Assembly (NCBI RefSeq): GCF_013249015.1
Contig: NZ_JABRPL010000002.1
Span: 1-64,000, forward strand
Source of the DNA: Rathayibacter agropyri
Lineage (GTDB): Bacteria > Actinomycetota > Actinomycetes > Actinomycetales > Microbacteriaceae
DNA length: 64,000 nt
Reading direction: 5' to 3'
The notes below the pieces were generated by a model. That model made no database searches, was not told the origin of the DNA, and worked only from the letters and a program-made list of their open reading frames with translations. Made by a program: the position numbers and the translations under genes. Each line of letters begins with the position of its first letter. Position 1 is the first letter of the stretch. Shown here one piece after another: positions 43,971 through 52,720 of this stretch.

Positions 43971-45893
43971 TCACGCCCGCACCGCCCGAGCCGGGTCGAT
44001 TGACGCCGCTCGCACCGCAGGAGCGACGGACGCGAGCGTCCCCGTGACGAGCCCCGTCGCAAGTCCGAGCAGCGGTGCGGAAGAGGAGAGCACCGGCTCC
44101 CAGCCTTGACCAGCGCTGACAGCCAACACCGTCAGGAGACCGCTCGCTGCCCCGGCCGCTCCGCCCGCGCCGCCGACGAGCGCCCCCTCGAGGAGGAAGA
44201 GCAGAGCCGTCGCCGCCCTACTTGCACCCACGGCGCGGCGCAGTCCGATCTCGGCGACCCTGGACTGGACAGAGACGAACAGGATCGCGGCGGCGCTGAC
44301 CGTCGCCAGCCCGAGCAGGACGAGCGAGATCGTGGCGACCAGGGCGCTCAGGTCGGTTGCAACCCCTCGGCGGAGGTTCCGCAGATCGGCGACCGTCTCG
44401 ACGTTCACCGATCCGGGGGCACCCGGAGCGACGGCGACGGGGATTGCCTCCGCAACCGCGGCCGGTCGACCCGGCTCGGTGCGCACGACGAGCGAGTGAT
44501 CGGCTCCGGGCAGATCGTCCGTGACCGCCGCCGAGACGAAGACTGCGGAGTCGAGATCCGCGCGGCCAGAGTCCTCAATCAGACCGACGACCTCGACAGG
44601 TTGGCCGCCGACCCAGACCTCGACGCCCGGCGCGGCGGCGGAGACGCCGAGTGTCGTGGCGGCTTGTGCGCCTAGCACAGCGAAGCGACCCGGCACGGCC
44701 GGATGAAAAAACGAGCGCGCCGTCGACGGCCGGGTGCGCACATCGTTGAGCGCGAGCAGGGCAGAGTCTCCACCGACGACCCGCAGGGGTGCGCTCTGGC
44801 GGACGACCACGGAGCCGGGACGGAACCTGGCCAGGCCCGCGTCCACTGCAGAGACGGAGATGGAACGCGCGACGCCGACGACTCCGGGGAGAGCGTCGAT
44901 CCGCTCGACGGCGACCTGCTCAGCGTCCACGCGCTCGGCCATTCTGCGCTCCTCCGGGAGCGACACAGTCACCTCGTCGAGCGCCGCCCGGACGAGGCGC
45001 TGCGAGATCTGGTGGGAGGCCGTCTCGGCGAGGCCCGTTGCGGCGACCAGACCTCCGGTACCGACGAGGAAGGCGAGGAGGAGGAGCGCCGTTCGACCTG
45101 GGCGCAGCGTGATGGAGGAGAGCGCATCACCCACGATGCCGAGGAGCGCTCGCACCCGCTGCCGGGCAGGGCGCCGCTCCGCTGGCTGTGCAGGAGCGAG
45201 GCGAGAGCGGCTGTCTCCTGTATCGGCGACGACCGTCCCGTCGGCAACCTCGATTCTCCGGCTCGCGGCGCGCGCCACTCGTTCGTCGTGGGTGACCACT
45301 ACGACCGTCCTGCCCTCGTCGTGAAGCTCCTGCAGCAGCCGGATCACTTCAAGACCGTTCGCCGAGTCGAGGTTGCCGGTCGGCTCGTCCGCGAGGACGA
45401 CCTCCGGGTCAGTACAGACGGCGCGGGCGATCGCGAGCCGCTGACGCTCCCCACCCGAGAGCGACCTTCCGGCAGCCCCGCGCCGGTGCAAGAGGCCCAG
45501 GCGCGCGAGCGCCCTCGTCACGCGCTCGCTCTGTTCCTCGGCGCTCCGGCCGCCGATGCGCAGCGGCACCGCGGCATTGCGCTCGACCGAATCATCGGGA
45601 AGCACGTGAGACGCCTGGAAAACGAAGCCGAACACTCGAGACCGCAACTGATCACGACGGTGGTCCCGCAACGCACTCACGTCAGTGCCATCAATGCAGT
45701 AGCTGCCCGAGGTCGGCTGATCGAGGAGCCCGAGGACGTTGAGGAGAGTCGACTTGCCCGCTCCTGAGGGACCGATCACTGCCACGAACTCACCGCGTTC
45801 GATGACCAAATCGACCCCAGACAGAGCGGTCGTCGCGGACGCACCGTCCCCGTACCGGCGTCCCACATCGCGCAGTTCGAGCAGCGGAGTCAC
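43971..45893 (-). CDS. MacB-type ABC exporter, ATPase-permease fusion
   Basis: 640 residues. N-terminal ATPase (about 1-225): Walker A GPSGAGKST, Q-loop VFQASHVLP, signature LSGGERQRL, Walker [14 protein letters not shown]-loop VVTHDE. A membrane half follows, with TM1 at about 260-285, a periplasmic domain and three C-terminal TMs (about 525-640) with the FtsX-like VAEIGLRRAVGASR. It works with the adjacent HlyD-type adaptor, overlapping it by 4 nt. Export of a peptide is inferred from the secreted I36 protein in the same operon. Confidence 0.92.
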   Translation of the reverse strand: MTPLLELRDVGRRYGDGASATTALSGVDLVIERGEFVAVIGPSGAGKSTLLNVLGLLDQPTSGSYCIDGTDVSALRDHRRDQLRSRVFGFVFQASHVLPDDSVERNAAVPLRIGGRSAEEQSERVTRALARLGLLHRRGAAGRSLSGGERQRLAIARAVCTDPEVVLADEPTGNLDSANGLEVIRLLQELHDEGRTVVVVTHDERVARAASRRIEVADGTVVADTGDSRSRLAPAQPAERRPARQRVRALLGIVGDALSSITLRPGRTALLLLAFLVGTGGLVAATGLAETASHQISQRLVRAALDEVTVSLPEERRMAERVDAEQVAVERIDALPGVVGVARSISVSAVDAGLARFRPGSVVVRQSAPLRVVGGDSALLALNDVRTRPSTARSFFHPAVPGRFAVLGAQAATTLGVSAAAPGVEVWVGGQPVEVVGLIEDSGRADLDSAVFVSAAVTDDLPGADHSLVVRTEPGRPAAVAEAIPVAVAPGAPGSVNVETVADLRNLRRGVATDLSALVATISLVLLGLATVSAAAILFVSVQSRVAEIGLRRAVGASRAATALLFLLEGALVGGAGGAAGAASGLLTVLAVSAGQGWEPVLSSSAPLLGLATGLVTGTLASVAPAVRAASIDPARAVRA

Positions 45894-47083
45894 TGCGGCA
45901 CCCGGACCATCGTGCCCACGGGAAGCGCGTCGGTCGGATCAAAGGACGCCCAGCCATCCGCCTGTGCGCGCAAGCCGATCTCGATTCGCGGCGGCGGCGC
46001 GCTCGGGTCGCCTGTCGGCTGAACGAAGGTCTTCCCATCCTCCTGAAGCACCGCAACGAGAGGAACGGCCGGAACCTCCTCGCCCGTCCGGCCGGTCGCG
46101 ACGGTGACGGCACGACCGATCGCGAAACCCTGGTCCGGCCTCTGCGAGAAGGTCACGTTCACGTCGTAGCCGGCGCCAGACGAGGAGTCTGTGGAAAAGG
46201 CTCCGATCGACGACACGGTTCCCGTGGCGGATGCGCCCGCCTCCCCGGTGAGGGTTACCGCCGTGCCGACCTTAAACTCCTCCACACTGATGACACTCGC
46301 CCGCGCACGGACAGCGTCGGGAGCGGTGCGGAGTTCGGCAAGCGTGTGCCCGGTGCCCCCGCCAGGCTCGACGGGAGCCGCGGACGCGGGCGAAGAGCCT
46401 GCGCCGGAGCCGCCCTCCGGCAGGACGGTCCCGACGGGGGCGACCGAGGCGACGATGGCACTCGGGCCGGGAAGGATGACAAGCTCGCCGAGGTCAACGC
46501 TCGTTCCCGGCCCAATACCCCCAGGCGGCTCCGCGTCCGCCCGGTCGTAGAGGTCGCGGATCCCCCGCTGTGTCTGCGCGTCGACGACACCGCTGTCCAC
46601 GACATCCAGGCCAGCTTCCGCGAGCGCGTCCTGGAAGCGCGAGACGTCCTCCCCCTTGTCGCCCGCTGTGAGCGCGCGGTACGGGGGAACGTCCATCGAC
46701 AGCACGAACACGGGTCTGTCCGAGACCTCGGCGAGGAGCATCCCGGCGCCGACCTCCTGCCCGACCTCGACGTGAACTGCGGTCACCACAGCACGAGCCG
46801 CAGACCGCGGGCGGACTGCTTCGACTGGGAGAGTCGTGCCCGCGACCACCTCTCCCTGAAGGCGAGCGGATTCGGCAACCACCCGTGATTCGATCGCGAC
46901 GTCGACCGGAACGACAGCGGTGGACGCATCGACGGCCACCGACTCGGGAGTCTGAATCGATCGGCCCCACCAGAACGCGCTGCCGGCGGCGAGCAGCACG
47001 ACCGCGACGAAGACCCCGATCAGAGCGGGACGCGCTACACGCCCAGGCCGGGCGAGGTCGTCGCCGTCCGGCTCAGCTTCCAT
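45890..47083 (-). CDS. HlyD/MacA-type adaptor with peptidoglycan-binding-like insert
   Basis: 397 residues. A short cytosolic start, one TM (about 20-42), then extracytoplasmic domains: a biotinyl-lipoyl-like stretch (VHVEVGQEVGAGMLLAEV), a peptidoglycan-binding-like insert (GEDVSRFQDALAEAGL), a beta-barrel, and a conserved terminal region PVGTMVRVPQ. It partners the MacB-type exporter. Its 5' end overlaps the stop of the lipoprotein gene by 11 nt. A decayed fragment of a second copy lies at 48582-48670. Confidence 0.88.
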   Translation of the reverse strand: MEAEPDGDDLARPGRVARPALIGVFVAVVLLAAGSAFWWGRSIQTPESVAVDASTAVVPVDVAIESRVVAESARLQGEVVAGTTLPVEAVRPRSAARAVVTAVHVEVGQEVGAGMLLAEVSDRPVFVLSMDVPPYRALTAGDKGEDVSRFQDALAEAGLDVVDSGVVDAQTQRGIRDLYDRADAEPPGGIGPGTSVDLGELVILPGPSAIVASVAPVGTVLPEGGSGAGSSPASAAPVEPGGGTGHTLAELRTAPDAVRARASVISVEEFKVGTAVTLTGEAGASATGTVSSIGAFSTDSSSGAGYDVNVTFSQRPDQGFAIGRAVTVATGRTGEEVPAVPLVAVLQEDGKTFVQPTGDPSAPPPRIEIGLRAQADGWASFDPTDALPVGTMVRVPQ

Positions 47084-47999
47084 GCTCAGCGATCACCTGC
47101 TTGGCTCGCTCGAGCACCTCCGCCTGCTTCTGCTTCACCGCCGCCAACTCCGCCTCATGCGCCGCGATATACCCGGCCTGATACTGAGCCTGAATGTCAT
47201 ACAAAGTCTGCTCCACCTTCGCCTCCTGATGACACTTCGCCTCCGCAACCGCCGTCCTCACCCGACCCTCGGGATCCTCCGGCTTATCTGTCACTTCAAA
47301 CGACGACGGGTTATCACTCATCGAGAGCCCGTTGGTCGCGAAGCACTCGGCAAGAGCCGCCCGAACCTTCGGGAACTCCTCACTCTCCGCCGCCGCCACC
47401 CCACCCCCGTGGCGACCCTCATCGACAACCACCATCAACGCTTCGGTGGGGTTATCGCTGTGGCCCGCGTCTTCTGTGAGATTCGGGATCCGCTCGACCG
47501 AGTTGTTGCACCGGCTCTCGGCAGCCATCTGCTCCGCCGACGGCGTCCCGTCCGCGGCAACCGCGGCCATCACGCTCTTCTCATACGGCGACTCCGGGAC
47601 GCCATAGCCATACGCTGCGGCCCGAGACACACTCCAACTGCCGTACTCCCGATTGGACGGCTCATCCCAGCCCCCCTGCCAGTCCACATGCGCTGGCGAA
47701 TAATCACGACCGGACTGCTGCAGGCAGTCAAGTATGAGCAGGTCATTCGCATGCGTGACCAGGAGCATCTCAGCGTTGGAGGGCAGAAACTCGTCGAGGG
47801 GAAGACGAACCGACTCCAGCTCCTCGTGAAGAACGGCATGCACCGAACCGTCCGGAGCGACCTGCTCATAAACCTGGCCTTCAGTCGACTCCGGGGCAGG
47901 CGACCCGCTGACGTCGACGGCTTCCTGAGAACAGCCGACCAGCACGAGCGAGATCCCGGCGACGACGACTCCACACGACCCTAGGACAGCACCGCGCAT
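47073..47999 (-). CDS. Lipoprotein of unknown function in the I36/MacAB operon
   Basis: 308 residues. Signal peptide with an LVLVGC lipobox (Cys at about 23). The mature part has a Cys-containing acidic domain (LLILDCLQQSGRDYSPAHVD, ESRCNNSVERI, LAECFATNGLSMS) and a long C-terminal helix (about 260-305: QAQYQAGYIAAHEAELAAV). No known domain recognised. Anchored outside the membrane next to the adaptor and the secreted peptide. Its ATG overlaps the I36 stop by 1 nt (TAATG), so the genes are coupled. It could be an immunity or accessory export factor (inference). Confidence 0.8.
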   Translation of the reverse strand: MRGAVLGSCGVVVAGISLVLVGCSQEAVDVSGSPAPESTEGQVYEQVAPDGSVHAVLHEELESVRLPLDEFLPSNAEMLLVTHANDLLILDCLQQSGRDYSPAHVDWQGGWDEPSNREYGSWSVSRAAAYGYGVPESPYEKSVMAAVAADGTPSAEQMAAESRCNNSVERIPNLTEDAGHSDNPTEALMVVVDEGRHGGGVAAAESEEFPKVRAALAECFATNGLSMSDNPSSFEVTDKPEDPEGRVRTAVAEAKCHQEAKVEQTLYDIQAQYQAGYIAAHEAELAAVKQKQAEVLERAKQVIAEHGS

Positions 48000-48412
48000 T
48001 AGCCGTTGATCCTCCAGCTGGTGATCTGGTCATTCAGATCGTGCGGCCCGCGGTCACAGAGCCGGCTGGGGAGGGATCGCTCGGACGACTGTTCCCTGAG
48101 GAACATGCTGCACCCGCTGTAGTCCTTGTCCGAGTAGAAGCGCGTGGGGTATTTGTTGGTGGCCACACTGGAAGCCTGATCGTTCCACCAGTCACCACCG
48201 AGCGACTCTCGGTTCGGATTCTGCTGGGTCATCTTCCCCCCGAAATTGTCGTGTTCGAACAGGCAGACGTACACGCAGCCGTCCGAAAAGGTATCGGCGC
48301 CCGCCGGTGCGGCCCCGGTGATCGCCGCTGTGGCCACGACACCCAGCAGGGCGATTCTCGCCCAGGCCGCGGACCCCGCCGCCCCGCTCTTCTTCACCGC
48401 TGTGATCGTCAT
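47999..48412 (-). CDS. Secreted beta/gamma-crystallin-like protein (peptidase inhibitor family I36)
   Basis: 137 residues. RBS AAAGGAG lies 6 nt before ATG 48412. A Sec signal peptide ends near APAGA-DTFSD. The mature domain of about 97 residues has the I36/crystallin pattern: YVCLFEHDNFGGK and later RFYSDKDYSGCSMF, with four Cys positioned for two disulphides. I36 proteins inhibit metalloproteases or act as small secreted toxins or inhibitors. It opens the overlapping operon with a lipoprotein and a MacAB-like exporter. Confidence 0.8.
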   Translation of the reverse strand: MTITAVKKSGAAGSAAWARIALLGVVATAAITGAAPAGADTFSDGCVYVCLFEHDNFGGKMTQQNPNRESLGGDWWNDQASSVATNKYPTRFYSDKDYSGCSMFLREQSSERSLPSRLCDRGPHDLNDQITSWRING

Positions 48413-48581
48413 CGCTGTCTCCTTTGTCTCGACCTGACGGAATGTCAGTGACCAGGAGGATACGCGGTCCAAGAACGCCGAACTCATCTGGCGCGAAATG
48501 ACGGGTCCTCAGCGTCCGAGCCGCTCGCGCACGGAAACACAGCCCGCGCAGCACGGGCTGAACCCGTCACCCGCCGTCACC

Positions 48582-48670
48582 GCACGGTACCGGAACCCCC
48601 ATCGACAGCACGAGCACGGGTCGGTCCGAGACCTCGGCGAGGAGCATCCCGGAGCCGACATTGTGCCCGG
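48582..48670 (-). pseudogene. Fragment of a second HlyD/MacA-type adaptor gene
   Basis: About 88 nt closely match 46676-46763 inside the intact adaptor gene, in the same orientation. On the minus strand they encode VGSGMLLAEVSDRPVLVLSM against VGAGMLLAEVSDRPVFVLSM. Flanks are diverged. It indicates a decayed paralogous export operon or a duplication by recombination. Confidence 0.75.
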
Positions 48671-48776
48671 CATCGCCCGCGGTCACCCGGCGCAGGACGG
48701 AGACGACGACCGGATCGCGTTGACCAGAAGCGCGGGATCTGCGACAACCCCTCTCAGAAGAGAGCTGCTTAAACGA

Positions 48777-48808
48777 CGAAAGCCGATCCCTTTCGGGACC
48801 GGCTTTCG
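48777..48808 (-). terminator. Terminator of tRNA-fMet
   Basis: CGAAAGCCGATCCC (48777-48790) pairs with GGGACCGGCTTTCG (48795-48808), 13 of 14 bp, loop TTTC. It lies 9 bp past the 3' end of the tRNA. Confidence 0.7.
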
Positions 48809-48816
48809 CTTTCCTG

Positions 48817-48890
48817 TTGCGGGGGCAGGATTTGAACCTACGACCTCTGGGTTATGAGCCCAGCGAGCTACCGAACTGCTCCACCCCGCG
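48817..48890 (-). tRNA. Initiator tRNA-fMet (anticodon CAT)
   Basis: Acceptor CGCGGGG/CCCCGCA with the C1xA72 mismatch typical of bacterial initiators. The anticodon arm has three G-C pairs (GGGCTCATAACCC). T-arm GTAGGTTCAAATCCTGC. CCA not encoded. Confidence 0.95.
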
Positions 48891-48962
48891 GCACAAGAGA
48901 AGACACTACAGGCGTTGCGAAGCTGGTGCAAATCGACGCTTCGGCTGGGTGGAGTTCTCCGT

Positions 48963-49559
48963 TCAGGCGGGCTTCGTCGCGCGCAACACGTCACGCCGAT
49001 CGACAAGGAGAGCGACCTCCGCCAGGGCCGCCGCGAGGTCCGCCGAGGATCGAGCCCAGGTGCGCACGTCCGCCGCCTCTCTCGAGCCGCCGGAGTGAGG
49101 CCACACCAGAACGACGCCACCGGGGGCCACGAACCATTCGGTGAGCCGCGCCCACTCCTCCAGGTCAGGCAGCCACGAGACAACGCCCTCGGAGGTGAGC
49201 ACGACGTCGAAGGAGTCCGGCTCGGGCAGCATGTGCCGCAGCTCGTACAGGTTCGCGCAGACGAAGCGGGTCCGCTCGGACAGGTCGCGCTCGGCAGCAC
49301 GAGCGCGGGCGCGGCGTACAGCCGGCATTGAAAAGTCCACTCCGACGACATGCGCGCCCCGCCCCGCAAGTTCTCCCGCGTCGAGGCCGTCGCCGGAGCC
49401 GAGATGCAGAACTCGCGGTCGGCTGACCGTGGAGGTGAGCACAGCATCCACTAGCGCCGGTCGGAGCGCACCCTCGCCGGTGCGCTCCTCCCAGTACATG
49501 CGATTTAGGTCGAGCCACTCTCCCGAGCGCAGGTGCTCGCCGCGGTCGACCTGGACCAT
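48963..49559 (-). CDS. SAM-dependent class I methyltransferase
   Basis: 198 residues. SAM-binding motif I VLHLGSGDGLDAGELA, motif II VVGVDFSMPAVRRAR, motif IV region FDVVLTSEGVVSWL, post-motif GGVVLVWPH. Small Methyltransf_11-like protein; acceptor unknown. It starts 5 bp after the stop of the UPF0182 gene and is probably co-transcribed. Confidence 0.88.
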   Translation of the reverse strand: MVQVDRGEHLRSGEWLDLNRMYWEERTGEGALRPALVDAVLTSTVSRPRVLHLGSGDGLDAGELAGRGAHVVGVDFSMPAVRRARARAAERDLSERTRFVCANLYELRHMLPEPDSFDVVLTSEGVVSWLPDLEEWARLTEWFVAPGGVVLVWPHSGGSREAADVRTWARSSADLAAALAEVALLVDRRDVLRATKPA

Positions 49560-49564
49560 CCGGA

Positions 49565-52516
49565 CTACTGCCCCTCGGCCTGGAGCGCCCGCGCGAGCGC
49601 CTCGGTCAGCTGCTTGTCCGCCGTGGCAAACGCGGAAAGATCGCCTGACTTGAGAGCCGCCTCGCGAGCCGTGAGCGCGGTCCGAGCGTCGCTCAGGGCC
49701 TTTTGCAGCGCGCTCTGGTCACCCGTCCCGGTGCCGCCGGTGCCTCCCGCGGTCCCGCCCGCGTCACCGCCGGTGTTTCCACCAGCGGTACCCGTGCCTG
49801 CGCCCGGAGTCGTCGGCGTGCCGGTGTCGCCTGCGTTCGCTCCCGAGTCGCCGCCGAAGAGGCTGTCGAGGGCCGCGTCGAGGGTGTCCTCGAAGGCGAT
49901 GTCGTCGCCGAACGCGACCAGGACCTTCTGCAGGAGCGGGAAGCTCGTGTCGCCGTTGGAGCGCACATAGATCGGCTGGACGTAGAGCAGGCCGCCGCCG
50001 ACCGGCAACGTCAACAGGTTGCCCCTCGTGACGGTCGTATCACCACGCGAGAGGATGTTGAGCTCGTTGGCGACTGTGGGGTCGGTCGTGAACGCGTTCT
50101 GCACCTGGCCAGGGCCCGGGACCGTGTCGTCCTTGGGCAGCTCGAGCAGGCGGAGCGTGCCGTAGCCGTCAGCCACGGAGCCCGCTTGGGATCCGGCGTC
50201 CGAATCGGCCACGAGATAGCCGGTCAGCACGTTACGGCTCGCCTGCGCACCCTGGACGCTCGCCGGGATATACGTCGAGTAGAGCGAGTAGGACGGCACC
50301 CCCTGATCCGGAGTCTGCAGCGTCAGATAGTACGGCGGCTGCAGGCTGGCACCTGATGCGGCGGCTGTGGTTGCGGCTCCGCTGGTCGGGTCGTTGGGAG
50401 TCGCCCAGGCGTCCTCACGGGAGTAGAACGATCCGGCGTCGGTCACGTGGTACGTGCCGAGCACCGCACGCTGGACCTTGAAGAGGTCCTCCGGGTAGCG
50501 GACGTGGCTGAGTAGCTGCGCGGACATGTCGCTCACCGGCTTAACCGTCGTCGGGAAGATCTTTTCCCAGGTCTGCAGAATCGGATCCTTGGTGTCCCAC
50601 GCGTAGAGAGTGACCTTACCGTCGTAAGCGTCCACGGTAGCCTTCACCGAATTGCGGATGTAATTGACGTCATCGGCCGGGAACTGCTGCTGCGTGCTGG
50701 TGTCGGCGATCGCCTGCGAGAGGCTCTGCACCTCCGAGTACGGGTAGTCGGCAGAGGTGGTGTACCCATCGACGACCCACACCACGCGGCCATCGACAAC
50801 GGTCGGGTAGGCGTCGGAGTCGAGCTTGAGGTAGGGAGCGACCTTCTGCACACGTTGCACGGGATCGCGGTCGTAAAGAATCTGGGAATCGTCGTTCACG
50901 CCGTCAGAGAGGAAGATCTGCTCGGACTGGAACTTGATCGCATAAACGAGCTTCTTGAAGACGTTATCGAGCGAAGGTCCGCCTTTGCCATCGAAGGTCG
51001 TATACGTCTGCTGCGCCCCATCGGTGCCCGACGGGTAGTCGAGTTCGATGTCGCGCGAGTCGTTGCCGCCGACGATCGAGTATGGCGGCGAGTTCTCGCC
51101 GAAGTAAATGCGCGGCTGGTAGTCGCCCAGGTCTCCGGTGGTGGGGACGCCCGACTCGATGAAGACGGGCTCGCCGTCAGCCGAGCGCTGGTTGCCGTAC
51201 GCGGCGACGAGGCCGTAACCGTGGGTGTAGACCAGCGTCTGGTTGTACCAGGTCTGGTTCGTGCCGAGGCCGTTGAGGTTCAGCTCGCGAACGCCGACGA
51301 CGGCGTCCTGAGTGGAGCCGTTGATGGAGTAACGGTCGACGTCGAGGGCGTTCTGCGTGTCGCCGAACTTGTAGTACTGGCGGAATTGCTGAAGCTGCGC
51401 GAACGCGTCGGTAACGACAGCGGGATCAAGGATGCGGATGTTCGCCGTCGTCTCCGCGTCGGAGCGGAGCGCTCCCGGCTCGGCGTCGGTGGTGGCGTCA
51501 TACGGGATGACCTGGACGTCGTTCACCCCGTACGCCTGCCGGGTCATGTCGATGTTGTTTTGGATAAACGGCTGCTCGAGCGTGCGCTCGTTCGGCTCAA
51601 CCTGGAACTTCTGCACGATCCACGGGTAGAGGGAGCCCACCAGCAGGCTTGACACGATCAGCAGCGCCGTGCCGATGACCGGGAGACGCCAGCGGCCGAC
51701 GAAGGCGGTAACCACGAAAAGGATTGCGACCAGCGCGGCGATTCCGGCGAGAATCTGCAGGCCCGGGATTGTCGCGTTGACGGTCGAGTAGGTTGCTCCA
51801 GTGATGCGCGGGCCCTGCTTCGCGAGCGTGGCGTACTGGTCGAGCCAGAAGCTGACGGCCTGCACGGCGAGATACAGAGCCGCCGTGATCGCGAGCTGGA
51901 CGCGCGACGCCTTCGAGATGCGAATCTCGCGGCCGTTGATCCGGATAGCTCCGTAGAGATAGCCGGTGGCGAGAGCCGCGAACGCCGAGATGAGCAGAAC
52001 CGCCGAAGCAAATCCGACAATGCTCTGATAGAAGGGCAGTTCGAAGAGGTAGAACGACGTATCCAGGCCGAATTGCGGATCCGCGACCCCCGAGGGCGTG
52101 CGATTCCAGAACGTGAGACTCGTCTGCCAGCGGGTGGCCGAGGAGACGCCGGCGAAGAGGCCGAGCACCGCGGGGATCCCGAAAGTGGCCAGGCGCCGCA
52201 GCGGCTCCACGACCTGCTGGTAGCGGTCGATCTGCGGATTGAGCTTCGCGTAGACCGGCCGGAGGCGGTACGCGAGCATCAGGCTGACGAACACCGGCAC
52301 GGCCATCGCGACGAAACCGATGATGAAGAGCCCGCCGGCGGCCGCCCACTGCGTCGTGAGCACGGACAGGAAGCCGAGCTGGTCATACCAGAGGATGTCG
52401 GTGTACAAACTGGCGAAGACGAAGAACGCCACCACCAGGACGGCCACCACCACGACAGTGACGGCGAGGACGCTCCGTCTCTTCCGCTGCGGGGTTTCGG
52501 TTGCTGTGGAACTCAC
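49565..52516 (-). CDS. UPF0182 family membrane protein
   Basis: 983 residues from GTG 52516. The first ~330 residues have about seven TMs (FVFASLYTDILWYDQLGFLS, and the UPF0182 set with RISKASRVQLAI). A large extracytoplasmic domain follows (NERTLEQPFIQNNIDMTRQA; YGNQRSADGEPVF) and a Gly/Thr-rich linker (GTPTTPGAGTGTAGGN) before a helical C-terminus. Conserved in actinobacteria; function unknown. A longer upstream frame is rejected as low-complexity. Confidence 0.95.
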   Translation of the reverse strand: MSSTATETPQRKRRSVLAVTVVVVAVLVVAFFVFASLYTDILWYDQLGFLSVLTTQWAAAGGLFIIGFVAMAVPVFVSLMLAYRLRPVYAKLNPQIDRYQQVVEPLRRLATFGIPAVLGLFAGVSSATRWQTSLTFWNRTPSGVADPQFGLDTSFYLFELPFYQSIVGFASAVLLISAFAALATGYLYGAIRINGREIRISKASRVQLAITAALYLAVQAVSFWLDQYATLAKQGPRITGATYSTVNATIPGLQILAGIAALVAILFVVTAFVGRWRLPVIGTALLIVSSLLVGSLYPWIVQKFQVEPNERTLEQPFIQNNIDMTRQAYGVNDVQVIPYDATTDAEPGALRSDAETTANIRILDPAVVTDAFAQLQQFRQYYKFGDTQNALDVDRYSINGSTQDAVVGVRELNLNGLGTNQTWYNQTLVYTHGYGLVAAYGNQRSADGEPVFIESGVPTTGDLGDYQPRIYFGENSPPYSIVGGNDSRDIELDYPSGTDGAQQTYTTFDGKGGPSLDNVFKKLVYAIKFQSEQIFLSDGVNDDSQILYDRDPVQRVQKVAPYLKLDSDAYPTVVDGRVVWVVDGYTTSADYPYSEVQSLSQAIADTSTQQQFPADDVNYIRNSVKATVDAYDGKVTLYAWDTKDPILQTWEKIFPTTVKPVSDMSAQLLSHVRYPEDLFKVQRAVLGTYHVTDAGSFYSREDAWATPNDPTSGAATTAAASGASLQPPYYLTLQTPDQGVPSYSLYSTYIPASVQGAQASRNVLTGYLVADSDAGSQAGSVADGYGTLRLLELPKDDTVPGPGQVQNAFTTDPTVANELNILSRGDTTVTRGNLLTLPVGGGLLYVQPIYVRSNGDTSFPLLQKVLVAFGDDIAFEDTLDAALDSLFGGDSGANAGDTGTPTTPGAGTGTAGGNTGGDAGGTAGGTGGTGTGDQSALQKALSDARTALTAREAALKSGDLSAFATADKQLTEALARALQAEGQ

Positions 52517-52630
52517 GTAGGGGCCTCTTGCTGTCGAGATGTGAGGGGAGAGACCCATGCTATGCGACGTGTGCCCGGGGCACCTGAGCGTCACCCGCCC
52601 CGTCCCCCGCCCCCGGCCCCGTCGAGAACT

Positions 52631-52670
52631 CAAAAGTTGTCGCACTCGGCGCCGAGTGCGACAACTTTTG
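52631..52670. terminator. Perfect 40-bp palindrome, probable terminator
   Basis: CAAAAGTTGTCGCACTCGGC (52631-52650) is followed without spacer by its exact complement (52651-52670). It lies between the PDZ/Lon-like gene (stop at 52721) and UPF0182 (start 52516), so on the minus strand it can act as terminator for the former. The TTTT in the arm supports this. Confidence 0.75.
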
Positions 52671-52720
52671 GACAGTGGGGGGTGCCGGAGTGTGGGAAGG
52701 CGGTGGGTCGAGGGCGGGCG

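Larger units (their letters stand above)
48413..48816. other. Intergenic: operon promoter region and adaptor-gene fossil
   Basis: 404 bp with no intact gene. It holds, from left: the RBS and promoter region of the I36 operon (48413-48490), a 7-bp hairpin (48540-48560), a minus-strand fragment of a HlyD-type adaptor (48582-48670), and the terminator of tRNA-fMet (48777-48808). Confidence 0.6.

Noticed and set aside
43971-47083. Macrolide resistance (MacAB) assignment
   Set aside because: MacB-type fusions export many substrates; the operon context with a secreted peptide points elsewhere, and no resistance gene is present.
48540-48560. 7-bp hairpin CAGCCCG/CGGGCTG as a terminator
   Set aside because: No T-tract and no gene ends next to it on either strand.
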